Source of the DNA: a virus
Reading direction: 5' to 3' (one strand)
Virus record (IMG/VR): IMGVR_UViG_3300025276_000014
Location: 1-36,391 of that record
Length of the DNA stretch: 36,391 nt
Shown piece by piece: positions 31,819 to 36,391 of this stretch; position 1 is the first letter of the stretch, and each line of letters starts with the position of its first letter. The notes below the pieces were generated by a model. The model was given only the letters and a program-made list of their open reading frames with translations, was not told the DNA's origin and did no database searches. The position numbers were made by a program, and so were the translations under genes.

Positions 31819-33264
31819 TTATCTAAATGCACTTATTCGTTTTCCTTTACCGTATAAATCTAAAGCTATCTGCAAGCAATCCACCATGTCGTCGTGGCGA
31901 GCGTTGGGGAATTGAGCGCACTGAGAAAGGAAATTGTCATTCCACATTCCCTCTACGATGTTAACCCTCCCCGATTCTATTATATTTACAACGTCAGTTA
32001 TCCTAGCCACCTTGTCCTTGGACGGAGGCTTTGATTCTATAATGTTTAATCTAGTATTCCTCTTTAATGTTTGAACTATAGACTTCCCGCTAGCTTTTGG
32101 TTCTACGTAAATCTTAGAGCGTCTATCGTAGCCATTTCTTTCGCAGAAAGTTTGTATATACTTTACTAGTTCAGGGAACTCCATGTACTTCTCTTCAACA
32201 CATCTAATGTAATACTCGTTCTCGTATATAGAGTAGCACAGTAAAGCCGAAGGGTCGTTGTTTTCTTTTGACGTGTAAGCAGGGTCTATAACAAAGTTCC
32301 AAGTCATAAGGTATTCATCACTCAATGTTTTTACGACATTAAACCAATCCTTCTTTATTATCCCACCGTCGGCAGGAGCGGGCTGTTGTTGAAGCTGACC
32401 TGCGTATTCATAGCTACCTAATTGGTATTTATAATCTTGTAGTATTTTCCTAGAAAACCTAGTATCCCAAAACAGTTCATTCCTATAGAATTTAAGGAGT
32501 CCTTTAGGACTCAAATTTTTTGAATATTCCGCAGGTATGCAAACATGTTTATAAGAGTCAGGATTATTACTTAAAAGGTATCCGCTTAAATCATCCTCAT
32601 GCAGTCTTTGCATAATTATTATCCTCACGCCTGTTCTAGGGTTGTCTAAGCGACTATAAAGAGTGGTGTTATACCAATCGTTAGCCTGAGTCCTTTCGGC
32701 TTGTGAGGCGGCTTGTTTTGGGCTTATAGGGTCATCTACTATTATGATAGATGCACCTGCTCCTGTCACAGTACCTCCAACCGAAGTTGCTCTACGATTT
32801 CCTGTGTGGTCGTTCACATAATGGTGCTTAGTATTTTGGTCGGGCTTTATAACAAACAAATCTCCCCAATTGTCTTGAAACCATTTACTTTGTATAACAT
32901 CCCTTGACTTAGCGCTATGCTCTACGCTTAGTGAAGCAGAATAAGAAGCTGTTATGAATCTTAGCTTAGGGTCTTTAATCCAGCACCAAACAGGGAAGAG
33001 TATCGTACACATAAGAGATTTAGATGCACGAAAAGGGACGTTTATGATTAAGTCTTCTGTTTTAGGTTTATCGGCTATGATTCTTTCAGCCTCCTTCTGT
33101 AGAAGTTGGCAAACATATTGATGATGCCAATTAATATCTAACTGAACAGCAGGCTCAACAACTTTAAACGCTTCCTTGAAAAATTCAAAGTAAGACATTT
33201 CGCAGAGCTTTCTCCTTAGAGCCTCTGCCATTTCCTTAGTTGGAGCTGTGTTTAACTGATTCAA
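31819..33264 (-). CDS. terL: Terminase large subunit
   Basis: 481 residues from a TTG (33264), three bases after the upstream gene; an ATG at 33231 is the alternative. The ATPase has a deviant Walker A (NVPFRASKS, 75-83, with K82-S83 but no Gly-Lys), RFITASYSASLSVEHS, and Walker B IIIVDDP (173-179). The RNase H-like nuclease has FVIDPAYT (D327), YVEPKASGKSI and RHDDMVD (D458, D459, D462). It cuts and pumps DNA into proheads through the portal. Length and motifs fit Terminase_6-type proteins. Confidence 0.92.
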   Translation of the reverse strand: MNQLNTAPTKEMAEALRRKLCEMSYFEFFKEAFKVVEPAVQLDINWHHQYVCQLLQKEAERIIADKPKTEDLIINVPFRASKSLMCTILFPVWCWIKDPKLRFITASYSASLSVEHSAKSRDVIQSKWFQDNWGDLFVIKPDQNTKHHYVNDHTGNRRATSVGGTVTGAGASIIIVDDPISPKQAASQAERTQANDWYNTTLYSRLDNPRTGVRIIIMQRLHEDDLSGYLLSNNPDSYKHVCIPAEYSKNLSPKGLLKFYRNELFWDTRFSRKILQDYKYQLGSYEYAGQLQQQPAPADGGIIKKDWFNVVKTLSDEYLMTWNFVIDPAYTSKENNDPSALLCYSIYENEYYIRCVEEKYMEFPELVKYIQTFCERNGYDRRSKIYVEPKASGKSIVQTLKRNTRLNIIESKPPSKDKVARITDVVNIIESGRVNIVEGMWNDNFLSQCAQFPNARHDDMVDCLQIALDLYGKGKRISAFR

Positions 33265-33267
33265 TTT

Positions 33268-34023
33268 TTATATTTTTTCTAAATAGATGGTAGTACCTGC
33301 TAATACAGTTACGGTTGTGTTAGAAGCAGCCTGTAAGGAGAAGTGAAGCACTTGCCTTGAGTCAGTAATAGTTAATAAGTCTACGAATGAGAAGTCGCAA
33401 AAAGCTCCGTTGTTAGTGAATTGGCGTTGAACTACTGCATTTCTTCCAATATTACCTTTGATTGTAACAGGGTTATTTGCATTAGCATTTGCAATTACAT
33501 TTACTTGAACCTTATAAGTTCCTGTACTTAAGCTGCTAAACGTAATTCCATTTCTCGAATCAATAGTCACAGCGTGGTTTAAAACAGGAATAGACGGGTT
33601 GGTTGAACCAATTCCTAAACCAGACTCTCTTGCTACTATATTGCTAGCGTTAGAAGTTAGCCTTATAAAGCAAGGAGATAATCCTTTCTTAGCTGTATTA
33701 GCTGTAATAGCTGAAGTCTGCCCACTAGTTATACCTGTCTTAGCTGTATTAGCTGTAATAGCTGAGGATTGAGAAGAGCTAATTCCGTTTTTAGATGTGT
33801 TAGCTGAAATAGCTGATGCTTGAGATGAAGTTATACCTGTCTTGCCTTCATTTAAAGCTGAAAGGTTACACATAGCATTCATATCATCTCTTAAGTTTTC
33901 AATAACATCTATTTCGTCAGGCTCTCTTCCTATTCTGCCCTCGTCATCAATTAAAGGTGGTCTAGTTCCTATAGCTGCTTTGTATATAGGGTCAGTGGTC
34001 TTTTCTCTTCTTGCTACTGCCAT
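33268..34023 (-). CDS. Fibre-like virion protein with 18-residue tandem repeats
   Basis: 251 residues. A charged N-terminus is followed by three 18-residue repeats (residues about 58-115: GITSSQASAISANTSK, GISSSQSSAITANTAK, GITSGQTSAITANTAK), typical of trimeric fibre stalks. A beta-rich C-terminal domain (about 116-251) follows, which could be a head-fibre tip or receptor binder. It lies between the two terminase genes, an odd place for a fibre. It likely attaches to the virion, but to head or tail is unknown. Confidence 0.65.
   Translation of the reverse strand: MAVARREKTTDPIYKAAIGTRPPLIDDEGRIGREPDEIDVIENLRDDMNAMCNLSALNEGKTGITSSQASAISANTSKNGISSSQSSAITANTAKTGITSGQTSAITANTAKKGLSPCFIRLTSNASNIVARESGLGIGSTNPSIPVLNHAVTIDSRNGITFSSLSTGTYKVQVNVIANANANNPVTIKGNIGRNAVVQRQFTNNGAFCDFSFVDLLTITDSRQVLHFSLQAASNTTVTVLAGTTIYLEKI
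33681..33852 (-). repeat. 54-bp tandem repeat, three units
   Basis: Three near-identical 54-base units encode the 18-residue repeats of the fibre-like gene; the first two units read on the plus strand share the stretch TTAGCTGTATTAGCTGTAAT. Copy number could vary by recombination. Confidence 0.75.
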
Positions 34024-34025
34024 TT

Positions 34026-34397
34026 TTATAAGTCTTCAAAGTTTATATCCTCAACACTTCCTAATCCTTCGCCTAATAATTTTTTTAGGTCTGCGGTTGT
34101 CGTGTCTTCAGTTAAATTAATTTCTATTTTATGTGACTTCTCTTCGTTTATCTGAGCCGCTAGCAACTTAGGCGTAACGTAAGGAAGTAATTTTACTATG
34201 CAATCTATGTAATCTTTGGCGCTTCTATCTCTAACTTCAGCTAAAGCTTTTTTTATTTCAGAAGTACTACCTTGTAAGGCTAATGCAAGAGTTTCTCTAG
34301 TAACTTTTGTTACCTTATTACCTGAGCCCTTAGTTCTTCCGCTAGGATTCCCGCTTTCGCCTTTTTTAAATTTTGTTATTCTCCTGCCTTCAGACAT
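34026..34397 (-). CDS. Terminase small subunit-like protein (DUF5681-like)
   Basis: 123 residues. The start (KFKKGESGNPSGRTKGSGNKVTK) matches the DUF5681 pattern seen at the beginning of many phage packaging genes. A helical middle (TRETLALALQGSTSEIKKALAEVRD; CIVKLLPYVTPKLLA) and an acidic end follow. By position before the fibre-like and large-subunit genes it should recognise phage DNA and load the large subunit. It overlaps its upstream neighbour by one base. Confidence 0.75.
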   Translation of the reverse strand: MSEGRRITKFKKGESGNPSGRTKGSGNKVTKVTRETLALALQGSTSEIKKALAEVRDRSAKDYIDCIVKLLPYVTPKLLAAQINEEKSHKIEINLTEDTTTADLKKLLGEGLGSVEDINFEDL

Positions 34398-34531
34398 TAA
34401 TACTTTGGTTTAGCTTTTGCTTTAGGTTTAGTGTGACTCCATCCTTTTGCTTTAAGGGCTAAATGCTCTTTATTAGTCTTTGCCGTCTTAACTTGACCTG
34501 ACTTGCTGTACATTTTATGTGGTAACTTCAT
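34397..34531 (-). CDS. Small basic phage protein, 44 residues
   Basis: It runs from an ATG at 34531 to a stop at 34397, which overlaps the next start. Lys-rich, with MYSKSGQVKTAKTNKEHLALKAKGW, which resembles small basic proteins near packaging genes of other phages. No function is known. Confidence 0.6.
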   Translation of the reverse strand: MKLPHKMYSKSGQVKTAKTNKEHLALKAKGWSHTKPKAKAKPKY

Positions 34532-34533
34532 AA

Positions 34534-34803
34534 TTATTTTTTATTTTTTTTAGAACCTGCCTTGTATTTGTTTCTAGCTCTGTTAGTAGATGCTTTTTCT
34601 TTAACTAATTTACCGCTTTTAGTGTGAGACATGTCTAATCCGTCTCCATTGCCATAAGTTCCTGCTTTTCTGTTAGCTTTAACTAACTCAGCCCGCCTTT
34701 TCTTTCTTGCGGGGGTTGCGTCGTACTTTTTATCGTAAGCCGCCTTCGTTTTTCTAGAAGCGGGACTCTTCTTATAATTTGTTGCAGATTTCTTTAACGC
34801 CAT
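34534..34803 (-). CDS. Conserved basic phage protein beside terminase
   Basis: 89 residues, 30% or more Lys/Arg. The order K-x-A-Y-x(3)-Y-x(3)-P-A-R-K-K-R-R-A-E, GNGDGLDMSHTKSGKLV, then NRARNKY fits a small protein often found next to terminase genes in phages. Its His/Asp content recalls degenerate HNH elements, but the catalytic set is not clear. It is the first gene of the late arm behind a TACATTTG box. Confidence 0.7.
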   Translation of the reverse strand: MALKKSATNYKKSPASRKTKAAYDKKYDATPARKKRRAELVKANRKAGTYGNGDGLDMSHTKSGKLVKEKASTNRARNKYKAGSKKNKK

Positions 34804-34821
34804 AGTATATCATTTAAAAAA

Positions 34822-34829
34822 CAAATGTA
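34822..34829 (-). promoter_or_regulatory. -7 promoter box TACATTTG for the late arm
   Basis: The minus strand reads TACATTTG, matching TAnnTTTG, 18 bases before the first late gene's ATG (34803). No TTG at the usual distance is evident, so an activator may be needed. Confidence 0.5.
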
Positions 34830-34959
34830 AGAAAAAAAATCGTAAATCCCTTGACTTTATGCAAATAAAAGTATAACTTCGCTCGAAGTATTATCTGAGT
34901 CTTTACGAAGCAATCTAAAAACAAGGGCGCACTGTATTCTTTTTACTAATCAGCCCTGA

Positions 34960-35031
34960 CTATACCCCCTTTATACTTTTTTATACCTATTTACACCCCT
35001 CTCAACACTTAGTACATTTACCTCAACACTT
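34960..35031. repeat. Helically phased TATAC/CTCAAC short repeats
   Basis: CTATAC at 34960, TTATAC at 34971 and 34981, TTACAC at 34991 and CTCAAC at 35001 are about 10-11 bases apart. CTCAACACTT repeats at 35001-35010 and 35022-35031, 21 bases apart. Such spacing places all sites on one face of the helix. Confidence 0.6.
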
Positions 35032-35040
35032 TAGAAGAAG

Positions 35041-35055
35041 TCACAATTTCTGTGA
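35041..35055. promoter_or_regulatory. TCACA-N5-TGTGA palindrome, possible operator
   Basis: Perfect 5-bp arms with a 5-base spacer in the control region, just beyond the phased repeats. The binding protein is unknown; the HTH protein at 4576-4800 is one candidate. Confidence 0.4.
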
Positions 35056-35737
35056 TTTGGCTAAAAACGCCCACCATTATATCGACGGTTCTATATATGT
35101 AGGAAGGGGTATGTCATTGATTGTCAGGAAGTTAACCTAGTAGAGCATCATATATAGGTTCCTCAATACGTTGATCAAAATGTCGCTTTATATATCTAGA
35201 TTGTTATATACTTTGCTGTTTTTGTGTTGATACTTTTCTGTTTTCAGCAGGACTCAAATAGGACAATGTAGCCCCTTTTTAGCCACGTACAACCCTCATC
35301 TATTCCTTTGTATGTTAGTACCCCCCAAACACCGAAGTCGTATTAGGCGCGCTTAAAATGAGTTTAAGTATATCTAGAAAACCATATTCATTGAATAAGC
35401 CTCTCTCCTGCACTTTAAAAAATTTCGTATGCCTACATATACAAGGTGTTGAGATACGCTCTTAAATGAAAAAACCCAGTGATAGCCTACGTTGTAGCCT
35501 TATTTAGAATCTGCCCAAAACAAAAAAACTTTCGCTCTGCAGCCCTTACTACCAGTACAATCGTTATTTTTTTCATTCTAAATAAGCCTTAATTCAACTA
35601 AGGTGCTTGCGTATGTCAAAGTGTTTAGGTATGTTTACGCTAGTTCTTTGAATCTCTGCTACGCTCCGCCTTACTGTTGTATCGCGCTAGCCATATATGT
35701 AGGTTCTTATATATCTAACCAACCAAATATCTTAATT

Positions 35738-35878
35738 ATGAATACCATTTCGCAAAGAATTTTAAATCTTATTGCCGAGGGCAAAAAAGAAGTCGCTAGA
35801 AAGTTAGCCGATGAGTACTTGAAAGCTACCAAATGTACGCCTTTAAACTCTACTATTAATCAAACTTTAGATAACTAA
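35738..35878 (+). CDS. Small helical protein, unknown
   Basis: 46 residues from the ATG at 35738; a longer frame back to 35603 would use a non-ATG start in repeat-rich DNA. The first half is an amphipathic helix (ISQRILNLIAEGKKEVARKLADEYLKA). It ends two bases before the next ATG. CTAACCAACCAAA is just upstream (about 35716-35728), related to the leader motif at 475 and 2124. Function unknown. Confidence 0.55.
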   Translation: MNTISQRILNLIAEGKKEVARKLADEYLKATKCTPLNSTINQTLDN

Positions 35879-35880
35879 TT

Positions 35881-36300
35881 ATGAAGACATCAGACAAAAG
35901 AATTATCGCGCTTATTAGTACTTCAAGTCGCTCAATAGCTGAAGAAACTGAGTTAAAAAACTTAATGCGAAACGGCGCGAGCGCAAGCGCTGACAAAGTT
36001 AAGGTGCAAAAAGAAAAGCGAACTATTCAGTTAGAAAAAGCGAATAAGAAAATTAACGCGATTATTCGCGAATGCGCAAAAGAAATTCAAGCTATTTACT
36101 TGGATAACGATATTTGTATCGAAAAGCGAAATTTAAATTTTAGTTACTCCGCTAAAGCGACTTCGAAGCCGAGCGCGAAGAACTCAAAAAGCGCATTACC
36201 ACTTATTCAAAAGCGCAAGAAAGTTGAGTCGAAAAGTAAAGAATTCAATGAAAGAGCCGTCCTAATCGCTAAAGATATAAAAAGCTTAGCGAACGCTTGA
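35881..36300 (+). CDS. Basic helical protein of unusual base composition, unknown
   Basis: 139 residues, Lys/Ser/Ala-rich, mostly helical with a likely coiled coil around residues 40-75 (VQKEKRTIQLEKANKKINAI). No family was recognised. Codon use is distinctive, with many GCG, GCGA and TTCG triplets compared with neighbours that prefer GCT/GCA for Ala, so it may be a recent arrival or under different selection. It ends inside the 127-bp repeat and is followed by a terminator. Confidence 0.65.
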   Translation: MKTSDKRIIALISTSSRSIAEETELKNLMRNGASASADKVKVQKEKRTIQLEKANKKINAIIRECAKEIQAIYLDNDICIEKRNLNFSYSAKATSKPSAKNSKSALPLIQKRKKVESKSKEFNERAVLIAKDIKSLANA

Positions 36301-36391
36301 ATAAAGCACACATTCAGATAACTAAATAGGTGGGCATGCGCTCACTTATTTTTTTACCCAAAAACCGCCTTGTATATTTTCGCAGGCGCGC
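36265..36391. repeat. 127-bp direct terminal repeat, right copy
   Basis: Identical to 1-127; see the left copy. Confidence 0.95.

Larger units (their letters stand above)
34832..35737. other. Gene-free control region with short repeats, possible origin
   Basis: No convincing gene is seen over about 900 bases. It holds TATAC-like repeats every 10-11 bp (34960-34996), two CTCAACACTT direct repeats (35001, 35022) with an inverted CTCAACAC (35446-35453), and ATATATGTAGG at 35093 and 35693 with the inverse CCTACATATA at 35432. A TCACA-N5-TGTGA palindrome is at 35041-35055 and CCACGTACAAC at 35283-35293. It separates the divergent late and small right-end genes. These are features of origins or operator arrays, but binding proteins are unknown. 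No clear DnaA box was found. Confidence 0.5.

Noticed and set aside
33681-33852. CRISPR-like repeat array
   Set aside because: The 54-bp units are contiguous and in frame, encoding protein repeats; there are no spacers.
35603-35737. Longer frame upstream of the 46-residue gene
   Set aside because: It uses a non-ATG start and passes through repeat-rich DNA; the product would be Cys/Tyr-rich and unlike the rest.

Overview
The window is a complete, probably circular tailed-phage genome (Caudoviricetes). A large tape measure protein, a tail terminator and tail-tip proteins, with no sheath or contractile genes recognised, suggest a long-tailed siphovirus-like particle. The first 127 bases recur exactly as the last 127, so the unique length is about 36,264 bp. 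The host is probably a member of Bacteroidota (Flavobacteriia-like). Evidence for this is the low GC, A-rich start contexts without clear Shine-Dalgarno sequences, several TATATTTG boxes matching the Bacteroidota -7 element TAnnTTTG (some with a TTG/TTTG 19-20 bases upstream), and proteins such as a DUF3127-type ssDNA-binding protein. No integrase or repressor was recognised, so a lytic lifestyle is likely but not proven.

The genome has two opposed arms that converge at 11616-11623. The plus-strand arm (about 390-11623) begins with a tRNA-like element and then carries early and DNA-metabolism genes. These are a large conserved phage protein, an M20/peptidase-T-like enzyme with a zinc-ribbon tail, small proteins including CxxC mini-proteins, an HTH protein, a Sak3/Rad52-like annealing protein, a FEN-type 5' exonuclease and an SSB-like protein. 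They are followed by a stand-alone DnaA domain IV protein, a replication protein with an HTH and a Phg_2220_C-like domain, a DnaB-type helicase ATPase, a MazG-like protein, a T7 endonuclease I-like resolvase and a metallophosphoesterase. This is a near-complete replication and recombination set that would rely on a host polymerase; no phage polymerase was seen.

The minus-strand arm (34831 down to 11616) holds packaging, virion and lysis genes, read from right to left. The order is small basic proteins, terminase small subunit-like, a fibre-like protein with 18-residue repeats, terminase large subunit, tail assembly chaperone (with a -1 slip on a T9 run), tail terminator fused to a LamG-like domain, gp10-like protein, tail proteins, a 1894-residue tail-tip protein, tape measure, ClpP-type protease-scaffold, major capsid protein, a structural protein, portal, connector, a holin-like peptide, a structural protein, three conserved small basic proteins, a DUF5675 protein and two membrane peptides. 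Tail genes therefore precede head genes, the reverse of the usual order.

About 0.9 kb (34832-35737) has no gene but carries helically phased and inverted short repeats, and is the best candidate for an origin or control region. Two small genes of unusual base composition follow (35738-36300).

The most intriguing signals are: (1) a possible small RNA at about 10803-10877 with its own promoter and terminator, carrying a 14-16 nt segment complementary to the leaders of the first two genes; (2) the frameshifted tail chaperone; (3) the tRNA-like element with a hairpin inserted in its D-loop; (4) a 16-bp sequence repeated in different reading frames; (5) the phased repeats of the intergenic region.
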